From Blastococcus carthaginiensis (GTDB taxonomy: Bacteria; Actinomycetota; Actinomycetes; Mycobacteriales; Geodermatophilaceae), in contig NZ_JASNFN010000025.1 in assembly GCF_030731085.1 (NCBI RefSeq), forward strand, positions 1 through 64,000: DNA of 64,000 bases, written 5' to 3'. The notes beneath the pieces are model-generated. The model was not told where the DNA came from, ran no database searches, and saw only the letters and a program-made list of their open reading frames with translations. Shown here piece by piece: positions 33,716-42,209 of this stretch. How positions within the stretch are numbered: the stretch's first letter is position 1; every line of letters begins with the position of its first letter. The position numbers were made by a program, and so were the translations under genes.

Positions 33716-34621
33716 TCAGCGGACGGCGGGTGCGCGTCCGGCCAGGTTGGCGAACACCTCGCGGGTCGCCGTGGAGCGGTTCATGGTGATGAAGTGGATG
33801 CCCGGCACACCCTCGTCGAGCAGCCGGCGGCACAGGTCCGTGGCCACCTCGACGCCGAGGGCGCGGACCGCCGCCTTCTCCTCCGGCCGGTCACCGTCCA
33901 GCGCCTCGAACCGCTCGGCCAGCTCGGCGGGGAACGCCTGACCGGACAGCTGGACGATCCGGGTGATCTGCCGGACGTTCGTGACCGGCATGACCCCGGC
34001 GATGACCGGCACCTCGCAGCCGCGCGCGACCACCCGGTCCCGCATGCGCAGGTAGTCCTCGGCCCGGAAGAACATCTGGGTGATGGCGAAGTCGGCGCCG
34101 GCCCGGCACTTCGCCACGAACATCTCGACGTCGGTGTCGAAGTCCGGCGAGCGCGGGTGCCGCTCGGGGAAGGCGGCCACCCCGACCGAGAAGTCGCCGA
34201 TCGAGCGGATCAGCTCCACCAGCTCGGCGGCGTAGTCCAGCCCCTCGGGGTGGGCGACCCACTCCGCCTGCGGATCGGCGCCCGGCGGGTCGCCCCGCAG
34301 CGCCATGATGTTGCGGACCCCGGCCGCGGCCAGCCTGCTGATCACGTGCCGCAGCTCCGCGATGCTGTGGTCGACCGCGGTCAGGTGCGCCAGCGGCGTC
34401 ATCGTGGTGTCCGCCGCGATCCGCTCGGTCATCGCCACCGTGCCCTCGCGGGTGGAGCCACCGGCCCCGTAGGTCACCGAGACGAACGAGGGGTGCAGGC
34501 GCTCCAGCTCGCGCAGCGCCGTCCAGAGCTGCTCCTCCCCCGCCGGCGTCTTCGGCGGGAAGAACTCGAACGACCACGTCGGGTGCCCGGTGGCCAGGAG
34601 CTCGCGGACGGTGGGTGTCAC
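33716..34621 (-). CDS. metF: Methylenetetrahydrofolate reductase
   Basis: A 301-residue TIM-barrel flavoprotein. WSFEFFPPKTPAGEEQLW, FVSVTYGAGGSTREGTV, NIMALRGDPPG and FAITQMFFRAEDYLRM are classic MetF motifs, with Glu in SFEFFPPK at the catalytic position. It reduces 5,10-methylene-THF to 5-methyl-THF for methionine synthesis. It is syntenic with M. tuberculosis Rv2172c, next to a polyprenyl synthase. No B12 or SAM riboswitch is visible upstream. Confidence 0.94.
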   Translation of the reverse strand: MTPTVRELLATGHPTWSFEFFPPKTPAGEEQLWTALRELERLHPSFVSVTYGAGGSTREGTVAMTERIAADTTMTPLAHLTAVDHSIAELRHVISRLAAAGVRNIMALRGDPPGADPQAEWVAHPEGLDYAAELVELIRSIGDFSVGVAAFPERHPRSPDFDTDVEMFVAKCRAGADFAITQMFFRAEDYLRMRDRVVARGCEVPVIAGVMPVTNVRQITRIVQLSGQAFPAELAERFEALDGDRPEEKAAVRALGVEVATDLCRRLLDEGVPGIHFITMNRSTATREVFANLAGRAPAVR

Positions 34622-34752
34622 GGCACCCGAGGGTACGGGCGGGGCGGCCCCGCGCCCGCAGCCGTCCCCCGGGAAGGGTCGCGCAGGTGCATCCAGACCG
34701 GGCCGCGGCGAGGAAGAGGCCGTGTCCCGGACGACGGAGCGACGGAGGAACG

Positions 34753-35949
34753 ATGCAGCCGACCACCTCGGCCGCCCTGCTGGCGGGGCGGCACCCCGCC
34801 GGGTTGGGCGATACTGACCACATGATCGCCGGGGCGCAGCAGCGCGAGACCGCCCGCCTCGCTCCCCCGCTGTCGGTCGCCGACCTCGACCGGGTGCGGG
34901 CCGCGGTCGCCGAGGCGCTCACCGATTTCCTGGACCAGCAGCGCGCCACGCTCGCCGCGATGGACGCCAGCCTCGTGCCGGTCGTCGACGAGGTGCGCGC
35001 CGTCGCCGAGGGCGGCAAGAAGCTGCGCCCCTCCTTCGCCTACTGGGGCTGGCGCGGGGCGCGCGGCCAGGGCCCGGGCGCCGGGGAGGACGAGGAGGCC
35101 GTGCTCCGCGCGGTCGCCGCCCTGGAGTTCGTGCACGCCAGCGCGCTGGTGCACGACGACGTGATGGACGCCGCCGGCACCAGGCGCGGCCGACCCAGCA
35201 CGCACGTCGGGTTCGCCGACCGGCACACCGGCTCCGGGTTCTCCGGCGACCAGGAGCTCTTCGGCGTCGGCGCGGCGATCCTCGTCGGCGACCTGGCGCT
35301 GGTCTGGTCCGACGAGCTGCTGCGCTGCTCGGGCATCTCCGAGGCGGCGCTGGGCCGCGCCCGCGCCGTCTGGGACACCATGCGCACCGAGGTCACCGCC
35401 GGCCAGTACCTGGACCTGCTGCGGGCCGCCGGTGGCTTGCCGGGCCCCGACGGCGCCCTCACCGTCGCCCGCTACAAGAGCGCGGGGTACACCGTCCAGC
35501 GGCCGCTGCAGCTGGGCGTGGCGATCGCCGGAGCCGGGCCGCGGGTCGTCGAGGCCTGCACCGCCATCGGGTTGCCCCTGGGCGAGGCGTTCCAGCTGCG
35601 CGACGACCTCCTCGGCGTCTTCGGCGACCCGGAGGTCACCGGGAAGTCCGTCGACGACGACCTGCGCGAGGGCAAGCAGACCCTGCTGGTCGCCCTGGCC
35701 GCGGAGGCGGCCGACGGCGCGGGGCGCACGCTGCTCGACGAGCTGCTGGGCAACCCCGAGGCCGGGCACGAGGAGTTCGAGGCGCTGCGCGCGCTGCTGG
35801 TGAGCACCGGCGCCCGCGACCGGGTCGAGGAGCGCATCGCCCTCGGCACCGCACGGGCCCGCGAGGCGATCGCCGAGGCGCCGCTGGCCGACGACGCCCG
35901 CAAGGCGCTGGACGCGCTCGCGGTCGCCGCGACGTCACGCACCGCCTGA
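34753..35949 (+). CDS. crtE: Polyprenyl (geranylgeranyl) diphosphate synthase
   Basis: A protein of up to 398 residues with both aspartate-rich motifs: DDVMD (about 135-139) and DDLLGVFGDPE (about 283-293), plus GGKKLRP and the KQTLL region. It condenses IPP with allylic diphosphates; as the first gene of crtE-crtI-crtB it probably makes GGPP for carotenoids. ATG at 34753 has GGAGG four bases upstream; ATG at 34822 (375 residues) is the alternative. Syntenic with Rv2173 (idsA2). crtI starts within its stop (TGATG). Confidence 0.9.
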   Translation: MQPTTSAALLAGRHPAGLGDTDHMIAGAQQRETARLAPPLSVADLDRVRAAVAEALTDFLDQQRATLAAMDASLVPVVDEVRAVAEGGKKLRPSFAYWGWRGARGQGPGAGEDEEAVLRAVAALEFVHASALVHDDVMDAAGTRRGRPSTHVGFADRHTGSGFSGDQELFGVGAAILVGDLALVWSDELLRCSGISEAALGRARAVWDTMRTEVTAGQYLDLLRAAGGLPGPDGALTVARYKSAGYTVQRPLQLGVAIAGAGPRVVEACTAIGLPLGEAFQLRDDLLGVFGDPEVTGKSVDDDLREGKQTLLVALAAEAADGAGRTLLDELLGNPEAGHEEFEALRALLVSTGARDRVEERIALGTARAREAIAEAPLADDARKALDALAVAATSRTA

Positions 35950-37460
35950 TGGTCCGCACCGTCCCCGGGCGCACCGACCGCGTCGTCGTCGTCGGCGCGG
36001 GGCTCGCCGGCCTGGCCACCGCGCTGCGGCTGCGCGGGGCCGGCCGCGAGGTCACCGTCGTCGAGCGCGCCGGCGGCCCCGGCGGGCGGGCCGGGCGCAT
36101 CGAGCGCGACGGCTACGCGCTGGACACCGGGCCGTCGGTCTTCACCGCGCCGGAGGTCGTCGCCGAGACCCTCGCCGCCGTCGGTGAGCGGCTGGAGGAC
36201 CGGCTGGAGCTGCGCCGGCTGGAGACCGGCTACCGGGCGCAGTTCGCCGACGGCACGCACCTGGACGTGCACGCCGACCCGGAGGCGTTCGCCGCCGAGG
36301 TGGCCGCGCTGTGCGGGCCGGGCGAGGCCGAGGCGCTGCGGCGCTACCTCGCCGACCTCGCCGACCTCTACCGCCTGCAGCTCACCACCTTCATCGATCG
36401 CAACCTGGACTCGCCGCTGGACCTGCTCGGGCCCGAGCTGCTGACGCTGGCCCGGCGCGGCGGGTTCGGCCGGCTGTCGACGCACGTGGGCAGGTACTTC
36501 GCCGACGACCGGCTGCGCCGGCTGTTCAGCTTCCAGGCGCTCTACGCCGGGGTCTCCCCCTTCCGCGCCATCGCCGCCTACGCGGTGATCGCCCAGCTCG
36601 ACATCGGCGCCGGCGTGTGGCACCCGGTGGGCGGCATCGGGGCGGTGCCGCGGGCGCTGGCCGCCGCCGCGGCCGACGCGGGCGTCACCTTCCGGTACGA
36701 CACCGCCGTCGACGAGCTCGAGCTCCGCGGCGACCGCGTCAGCGGGGTGGTCCTGGACGGCGGCGAGCGGCTGCCCGCGGACGCCGTCGTCGTCACCACC
36801 GACGCCCCGCACGCGCTGGTGCCGGGGCTCCGCGGACCCCGCCGCCCGGTCTACTCGCCCTCCTGCGTCGCGCTGCACCTCGGCGTGCGGGCGGAGCTGC
36901 CCGACCAGGCGCACCACACGATCAGCTTCGGGCACTCCTGGCGGCAGGTGTTCGACGAGCTGACCCGGGACGGCCGCCCCATGAGCGACCCCAGCCTGCT
37001 GATCAGCATGCCCTCGCGCACCGACCGGTCGCTGGCCCCGGACTCCGCGGACGGGAAGCACTGCCAGGTGCTGAGCGTCGTCGCCCCCACCCCGAACCTG
37101 GACCGGCGCAGCGGCGGCAACCCGGATCTCGACTGGGCGACCCTCGGGCCGCGCTACCGGGAGGAGCTGCTGGCCGTGCTGGAGACCCGCGGTGTCACCG
37201 GCGTCTCCGGCGCGATCGAGGTGGAGCACATGGACACCCCGGCCACCTGGGCGGCGCAGGGCATGGCCGCCGGCACCCCCTTCGCGCTGGCGCACACCTT
37301 CGGCCAGACCGGTCCGTTCCGCCCCGCCACGCTGCCGCGCCGCGGCCCGGAGAACGTGGTGCTGGCCGGGTCGTCGGTGCAGCCGGGAGTCGGCGTCCCG
37401 ATGGTGCTGATCAGCGGCCGGCTGGCCGCCGAGCGGATCACCGGACCGGTGGCGCGGTGA
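35949..37460 (+). CDS. crtI: Phytoene desaturase
   Basis: A 503-residue CrtI. VVVVGAGLAGLATALRLRGA forms the FAD fold, PGGRAGRIERDGYALDTGPS follows, and the C-terminal block PGVGVPMVLISGRLAAERI is typical. It converts phytoene to lycopene through desaturation. Start ATG overlaps the crtE stop, and the crtB GTG overlaps its stop, so the three are co-translated. Confidence 0.93.
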   Translation: MVRTVPGRTDRVVVVGAGLAGLATALRLRGAGREVTVVERAGGPGGRAGRIERDGYALDTGPSVFTAPEVVAETLAAVGERLEDRLELRRLETGYRAQFADGTHLDVHADPEAFAAEVAALCGPGEAEALRRYLADLADLYRLQLTTFIDRNLDSPLDLLGPELLTLARRGGFGRLSTHVGRYFADDRLRRLFSFQALYAGVSPFRAIAAYAVIAQLDIGAGVWHPVGGIGAVPRALAAAAADAGVTFRYDTAVDELELRGDRVSGVVLDGGERLPADAVVVTTDAPHALVPGLRGPRRPVYSPSCVALHLGVRAELPDQAHHTISFGHSWRQVFDELTRDGRPMSDPSLLISMPSRTDRSLAPDSADGKHCQVLSVVAPTPNLDRRSGGNPDLDWATLGPRYREELLAVLETRGVTGVSGAIEVEHMDTPATWAAQGMAAGTPFALAHTFGQTGPFRPATLPRRGPENVVLAGSSVQPGVGVPMVLISGRLAAERITGPVAR

Positions 37461-38410
37461 GTCCCCTCCGGCCTCCGGGCACCCAGGCCGCCCGGCAGGC
37501 GCAGCTGGCCGCCGCCTACCGGCACTGCGCCGCCATCGCCGCCGAGCACGGCAAGAGCTACCACCTGGCCACACGGCTGCTCACGCCCGAGCGGCGGCCG
37601 GCGGTGCACGCCCTCTACGCCGCGGCGCGGGTCGCCGACGACTTCGTCGACCACCCCGGCGCCGACCCGGCCGGTGACCTGATGACCTGGTCCGATGCGC
37701 TGCTCACCGAGCTCGGGACGGGCTGGTCGGACGACCCGGTGCGGCTGGCCCTGGTCCACACCTACCGCCGCTACGGGATCCCCGTCGAGCACCTGGTCGA
37801 CTTCCTGGCCGCCATGACCAGCGACCTCGACGTCACCGGTTACGCCGACCTCGACGCGCTGGACCGCTACATGTGGGGCTCGGCGTCGGTGATCGGGCTG
37901 CAGGTGCTGCCGGTGCTCGGCACCGCTCCGGGGGTGACCCGGGAGGAGGCGGCGCCGCACGCCATCGCCCTCGGGGAGGCGTTCCAGCTGACCAACTTCC
38001 TGCGCGACGTCGGCGAGGACGTCGACCGCGGCCGGGTCTACCTGCCCGCCGACCTCATGGCCGCCCACGGGGTGACCCTCGAGCAGCTGGCGGCCAAGCA
38101 CCATGACGCGCGGTTCGCGGCGCTCATGCGGGAGATGGTGGCGATCGTCCGCCGCCGCTACGACGACGCCGCGCCCGGCACCCCGATGCTCGCCCCCGAG
38201 TCGCGCGACTGCGTGCGCGCCGCCACCGACCTCTACGGCGGCATCCTCACCGAGATCGAGCGCGCCGGCTACCGGGTGCTCGACCGGCGGGTGTCGGTGT
38301 CCAGGCCGCGGCGCCTGGCGGTGTTCGCCCGCCGGTTGACCGCTGCCCAGCTGGCCAGGGTGAGGGTGACCATGGCGAACCCGAAGAGCAGGTCCTCCAC
38401 CGGCGCGTAG
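37457..38410 (+). CDS. crtB: Phytoene synthase
   Basis: A 317-residue squalene/phytoene synthase. Aspartate motifs are DDFVDH (61-66) and LRDVGEDVDRGRVYLP (about 177-192), and YAAARVADD, GEAFQLTNFLRDVGED are typical. It condenses two GGPP into phytoene. The final ~47 residues are encoded by DNA that also encodes the C-terminus of crtYd on the opposite strand (38269-38410). Confidence 0.93.
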   Translation: MSPLRPPGTQAARQAQLAAAYRHCAAIAAEHGKSYHLATRLLTPERRPAVHALYAAARVADDFVDHPGADPAGDLMTWSDALLTELGTGWSDDPVRLALVHTYRRYGIPVEHLVDFLAAMTSDLDVTGYADLDALDRYMWGSASVIGLQVLPVLGTAPGVTREEAAPHAIALGEAFQLTNFLRDVGEDVDRGRVYLPADLMAAHGVTLEQLAAKHHDARFAALMREMVAIVRRRYDDAAPGTPMLAPESRDCVRAATDLYGGILTEIERAGYRVLDRRVSVSRPRRLAVFARRLTAAQLARVRVTMANPKSRSSTGA

Positions 38411-38616
38411 GCGATGCGCGGCCCCCAGACGGTGGCCGGGTCGTAGGTCACCACGTCCAGCCCGGTGAGCACGCCGTTCATCAGCAGCTGGAAGGTCACG
38501 ATGATCGCGTAGGCCACCCAGAACACCGGCCGGGTGACCATCCGGGTGCGGTAGACCGCCAGGTCCACCACCAGGACGCCGACGACGGCGCTCACGGCCA
38601 GTGCGGAGTAGCTCAC
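38269..38616 (-). CDS. crtYd: Lycopene cyclase subunit, CrtYd-like
   Basis: A 115-residue membrane protein with three helices. Conserved elements of the heterodimeric lycopene cyclase second subunit are present: GVLTGLDVVTYDP, and the cyclase motif APVEDLLFGFAM. With CrtYc it forms beta (or epsilon) rings on lycopene. The GTG at 38616 overlaps the crtYc stop. Its C-terminal ~47 residues run antisense through crtB. Confidence 0.88.
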   Translation of the reverse strand: MSYSALAVSAVVGVLVVDLAVYRTRMVTRPVFWVAYAIIVTFQLLMNGVLTGLDVVTYDPATVWGPRIAYAPVEDLLFGFAMVTLTLASWAAVNRRANTARRRGLDTDTRRSSTR

Positions 38617-38960
38617 CTCGCCTCCGCCTCCTCGGCGGGATAGCCCGCGTCCCAGCCGGTCACCTTCCGCACCGCCTCCAGGGCCAGCACCGAGCACAGC
38701 GGGACGACGAGGAAGAACAGGATCTCCTCCACCGGGATCCCGCCGGGCAGCCGGACGCCGACGGTGCGCTCGGCCGAGTAGTCCCAGTGGCCCTGCGCGA
38801 TGGCGTAGAGCACCCAGCTGACGAAGACGGCGAACTCCGGCAGGACGGCGAGCAGCAGCCGCCGCCAGCGGGCGTACACGCGCACGCCCAGCACCAGCTC
38901 CAACGGCGCGGTCACCACCAGGCAGCCGGCCAGCAGGCCCAGGTACGTCAGCTGCTCCAC
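38613..38960 (-). CDS. crtYc: Lycopene cyclase subunit, CrtYc-like
   Basis: A 115-residue membrane protein with three helices. YLGLLAGCLVVTAPLELVLG opens the protein and the family motif IPVEEILFFLVVP carries the acidic pair found in both subunits. GTG start at 38960. It pairs with crtYd through a GTGA overlap, forming a split cyclase as in Brevibacterium. The Rv2175c-like gene ends 43 bases upstream in the same direction and may head the operon. Confidence 0.9.
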   Translation of the reverse strand: MEQLTYLGLLAGCLVVTAPLELVLGVRVYARWRRLLLAVLPEFAVFVSWVLYAIAQGHWDYSAERTVGVRLPGGIPVEEILFFLVVPLCSVLALEAVRKVTGWDAGYPAEEAEAR

Positions 38961-39003
38961 GGGTCGGCCTTCCGTTCCCGCGCCGCTCCCGGATGCACCC
39001 GGC

Positions 39004-39327
39004 TCAGAACGCCAGCGCCTGGGCCCGGCGGGTGACCTCGGTGTGCCGGTCGTCGCGCAGCGCCTGCACCGGGGTGCCGGGCAGCGACTCGTCCTCGCGG
39101 AAGAGCCAGTCGAAGGCGTCCTCGTCGCTGAACCCGCCGTCGCGCAGGACGGTCAGCAGCCCGGGCAGGTGCTTGAGGACCGCGCCGTCCTGCACGAACG
39201 CGGCGGGGATCCTGCCGTTCCCGCTTCCGGGGACGGCCATCAGCTTCCGGTCGCGCAGCAGCTGCCGGACCCGGTTGGGCGAGGTGCCCAGCAGCTGGGC
39301 GACCTCCGCGGGGGTGAGCGTGTCCAT
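39004..39327 (-). CDS. Rv2175c-family DNA-binding protein
   Basis: A 107-residue protein. LTPAEVAQLLGTSPNRVRQLL is a winged helix-turn-helix, followed by RIPAAFVQDGAVLKHLPGLL and the C-terminal AFDWLFREDESLPGTP, as in M. tuberculosis Rv2175c. There Rv2175c is a phosphorylation substrate of PknL, whose homologue lies 3 kb to the right. The start is only 13 bases from the divergent oxidase start. Target sites are not known to me. Confidence 0.88.
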   Translation of the reverse strand: MDTLTPAEVAQLLGTSPNRVRQLLRDRKLMAVPGSGNGRIPAAFVQDGAVLKHLPGLLTVLRDGGFSDEDAFDWLFREDESLPGTPVQALRDDRHTEVTRRAQALAF

Positions 39328-39340
39328 AGAGTGTCAGCCT

Positions 39341-40477
39341 ATGGCGAGCGGCGGACCAGCGAGCAGCCCGGTACCGGGGTCCAGCGGGCGGGACGAGGCG
39401 GCCGAGGTCGCCGAGGAGCCCCGCGCGGAACCGCCCTTCGTGGACTTCGCGGAGCTGGAGGCCCGCTCGCGGCAGCTGCTGGCCGAGCCGGTGTACGACT
39501 ACTACGCCGGCGGCGCCGAGACCGAGACGACGATGCGCGAGGCCACGGCCGCCTGGCGGGCGTGGCGGCTGCGGCCGCGGGTGTTGCGCGGCACCACGAC
39601 CGCCGCGCTCGGCACCGAGCTGCTGGGCAGCCCGGTGCGCACCCCGATCGGCATCGCCCCGTGGGCCTACCAGGCCATGGCGCACCCCGACGGCGAGCTC
39701 GCCACCGCCCGGGCCGCCGCCGCCACCGGCGCCCTGATGACCGTGTCCACCAGCGCGAACCACAGCTTGGAGGAGGTCGCCGCCGTCGCGCCCGCGAGCC
39801 CGAAGTGGTTCCAGCTCTACCGGCTGCACTCCGAGCGGCACACCGACGACCTCGCCCGCCGCGCCGGGGACGCCGGCTACCGGGCGCTGGTCCTGACCGT
39901 CGACGTCCCGCTGCTCGGGCGCCGCCGCCGCGACCTGCGGCACGACTTCGTGCACCGCGCCGGCGTGCGGATGGCGAACCGGCCGCCGGAGGGCGAGGAG
40001 CCGACGCTGGACGGCCTGGCCACCGGCACCTGGACCTTCGACGAGATCGCCCGCTTCGGCGAGCTGTCCGGGTTACCCGTGGTGGTGAAGGGGGTGCTCC
40101 GGGGCGACGACGCGATCCGCTGCGTGCAGGCCGGCGCCGCCGCCGTCTGGGTCACCACGCACGGGGGCCGGCAGGTGGACCCGGCGATCAGCAGCGCGCA
40201 GGCGCTCCCCGAGGTGGTCGAGGCCGTGGGCGAGGAGGTCGAGGTCTACGCCGACGGCGGCATCCGGTCGGGCTCGGACGCGCTGACCGCGCTCGCCCTC
40301 GGCGCGTCGGCGGTCTTCCTCGGCCGGCCGGTCGTGTGGGGGCTCACCACCGGCGGCGAGGCGGGCGTGACCCGGGTCCTCGCCGGGCTCACCGAGGAGC
40401 TCGAGCACACGATGGTGCTGTGCGGGCTGGACAACGTCCGGTCGGTGCCCGCCGACACCGTGGTGGCGGCGCGATAA
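39341..40477 (+). CDS. FMN-dependent alpha-hydroxyacid oxidase/dehydrogenase
   Basis: A 378-residue member of the lactate oxidase/monooxygenase, glycolate oxidase family. FMN and substrate motifs include PIGIAPWAYQAMAHPDGELA, PVVVKGVLRGDDA, the active-site VTTHGGRQVDPA (His and Arg), and DGGIRSGSD with GRPVVWGL. It would oxidise an L-2-hydroxyacid. The ATG at 39341 implies an unusually close divergent pair and perhaps a leaderless message; a start at a downstream GTG before VDFAELEARS cannot be excluded. Confidence 0.88.
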   Translation: MASGGPASSPVPGSSGRDEAAEVAEEPRAEPPFVDFAELEARSRQLLAEPVYDYYAGGAETETTMREATAAWRAWRLRPRVLRGTTTAALGTELLGSPVRTPIGIAPWAYQAMAHPDGELATARAAAATGALMTVSTSANHSLEEVAAVAPASPKWFQLYRLHSERHTDDLARRAGDAGYRALVLTVDVPLLGRRRRDLRHDFVHRAGVRMANRPPEGEEPTLDGLATGTWTFDEIARFGELSGLPVVVKGVLRGDDAIRCVQAGAAAVWVTTHGGRQVDPAISSAQALPEVVEAVGEEVEVYADGGIRSGSDALTALALGASAVFLGRPVVWGLTTGGEAGVTRVLAGLTEELEHTMVLCGLDNVRSVPADTVVAAR

Positions 40478-40484
40478 CCTCTCC

Positions 40485-40562
40485 GAGGGCCGTGACTGGC
40501 GCGTCGAGGTGGACCACCACCGGGGAGCGGCCCGCACCACCGTCGCCGTGCGCCTGGGCACC
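40485..40562 (+). promoter_or_regulatory. ZTP (pfl) riboswitch upstream of glyA
   Basis: The stretch contains the pfl consensus in order: GGGCCGTGACTGGCG (40488-40502), a GTGG-ACCACC helix, ACCGGGGAGCGGCCC closing the first stem with GGGCC, a variable linker, and CCGTGCGCCTGGGCA at the end. This class senses ZMP/ZTP, the signal of 10-formyl-THF shortage, and commonly lies before glyA and purine or one-carbon genes. It sits about 30 bases upstream of the glyA ATG. Control of initiation or termination cannot be decided by eye. Confidence 0.88.
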
Positions 40563-40589
40563 TCACCGTCGTTCAGCGCAGGAGCCCCC

Positions 40590-42053
40590 ATGACCGCAGC
40601 CCGCACCACCCACTCCTTCGACGGCGCCGCCGCCTCGGCCGCCTACCGCAGCGCCCTGGAGGTCATCGGGGCCGTCGAGCCCCGGGTCGCCGACGCGATC
40701 GGCCAGGAGCTCACCGACCAGCGCGGCTCGCTGAAGCTGATCGCCAGCGAGAACTACGCCAGCCCCGCCGTGCTGCTCACCATGGGCAACTGGTTCAGCG
40801 ACAAGTACGCCGAGGGCACCGCCGGGCACCGCTTCTACGCCGGCTGCCAGAACGTCGACACCGTCGAGGCGCTCGCCGCCGAGCACGCCCGCGAGCTGTT
40901 CGGCGCGCCCTACGCCTACGTCCAGCCGCACTCGGGCATCGACGCCAACCTCGTCGCCTTCTGGGCGGTGCTCGCGCAGCGGGTGGAGCTGCCCGCCCTG
41001 CAGCAGGCCGGCGCCCGTCACGTCAACGACCTCACCGACGCCGACTGGGCGACGCTGCGCCGCGCACTGGGCGACCAGCGGATGCTCGGCATGTCCCTGG
41101 ACGCCGGTGGCCACCTCACCCACGGCTTCCGCCCCAACATCAGCGGCAAGATGTTCGAGCAGTCCTCCTACGGCACCGACCCCGCCACGGGGCTGCTCGA
41201 CTACGCCGCGGTCCGCGCCCGGGCGCGCGAGTTCCGGCCGCTGGTCCTCGTGGCCGGCTACTCGGCCTACCCGCGGCGGGTGGATTTTGCGGCGATGCGC
41301 GAGATCGCCGACGAGGTGGGCGCCACGCTCGTCGTCGACATGGCGCACTTCGCCGGCCTGGTCGCCGGCAAGGTGCTGACCGGCGACTTCGACCCGGTGC
41401 CGCACGCGCACATCGTCACCAGCACCAGCCACAAGTCCCTGCGCGGCCCGCGCGGCGGGTTCGTGCTCGCGCAGCCGGAGTTCGCCGACGCCGTCGATCG
41501 CGGGTGCCCGATGGTGCTCGGCGGCCCCCTCCCCCACGTCATGGCCGCCAAGGCGGTGGCGTTCGCCGAGGCCCGGCGCCCCGAGTTCGCCGGCTACGCG
41601 CAGGCGGTGGCCGACAACGCGCAGGGCCTGGCCGAGGGGCTGACCAGACGCGGCGCCCGGCTGGTCACCGGGGGCACCGACAACCACCTGGTGCTCGTCG
41701 ACGTCACCGGGTTCGGGCTCACCGGCCGCCAGGCGGAGTCCGCGCTGCTGGACGCCGGCATCGTCACCAACCGCAACGCCGTCCCTGCCGACGCGAACGG
41801 GGCCTGGTACACCTCCGGCATCCGGCTGGGCACCCCGGCGCTGACCAGCCGCGGTTTCGGCTCGGGCGAGTTCGACCGGACGGCGGAGCTGATCGTCGAC
41901 GTGCTGTCCGCCACCACGCCGGCCGCCACACGCGACGGCGGCGCGTCGCAGGCGAAGTACGTCGTCGCCGAGGGGGTCGCCGAGCGCACCCGCGCGGCCG
42001 CCGCCGAACTGCTGGCGGCGCACCCGCTGTACCCGGGCCTCGACCTCGCCTGA
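40590..42053 (+). CDS. glyA: Serine hydroxymethyltransferase, long actinobacterial form
   Basis: A 487-residue PLP enzyme. LKLIASENYASPAVLLTMGN, YAEGTAGHRFYAGCQNVD, and TSTSHKSLRGPRGG with PLP-Lys282 identify GlyA. It is about 60 residues longer than E. coli GlyA because of an insert after AYVQPHSGIDANLVAFW (QRMLGMSLDAGGHLTHGF region), as in Streptomyces. It makes glycine and 5,10-methylene-THF. AGGAG lies 6 bases upstream of ATG, and the ZTP riboswitch precedes it. Confidence 0.94.
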   Translation: MTAARTTHSFDGAAASAAYRSALEVIGAVEPRVADAIGQELTDQRGSLKLIASENYASPAVLLTMGNWFSDKYAEGTAGHRFYAGCQNVDTVEALAAEHARELFGAPYAYVQPHSGIDANLVAFWAVLAQRVELPALQQAGARHVNDLTDADWATLRRALGDQRMLGMSLDAGGHLTHGFRPNISGKMFEQSSYGTDPATGLLDYAAVRARAREFRPLVLVAGYSAYPRRVDFAAMREIADEVGATLVVDMAHFAGLVAGKVLTGDFDPVPHAHIVTSTSHKSLRGPRGGFVLAQPEFADAVDRGCPMVLGGPLPHVMAAKAVAFAEARRPEFAGYAQAVADNAQGLAEGLTRRGARLVTGGTDNHLVLVDVTGFGLTGRQAESALLDAGIVTNRNAVPADANGAWYTSGIRLGTPALTSRGFGSGEFDRTAELIVDVLSATTPAATRDGGASQAKYVVAEGVAERTRAAAAELLAAHPLYPGLDLA

Positions 42054-42097
42054 AGCCGCACCTCCCGTGGGGCGCAGGTCCGCGGCGGACCACGCGA

Positions 42098-42133
42098 GGG
42101 TGGTCGGGGTGACGTGCCGCACCCCGACCACCC
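42098..42133. terminator. Terminator hairpin downstream of glyA
   Basis: GGGTGGTCGGGGT (42098-42110) pairs perfectly with ACCCCGACCACCC (42121-42133) around a 10-base loop, 45 bases after the glyA stop. There is no T-tract. It would separate glyA from the kinase gene. Confidence 0.75.
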
Positions 42134-42209
42134 GTCACAGGCGCCCCGGTGATCCCCCTCGCCGCGTCGTGGAGCGACCAGCGCCCTCGTCGCTCCTACA
42201 CTCGGCCGT

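Noticed and set aside
34622..34752. Possible B12 or other riboswitch before metF/crtE
   Set aside because: No B12-box or other known consensus is visible.
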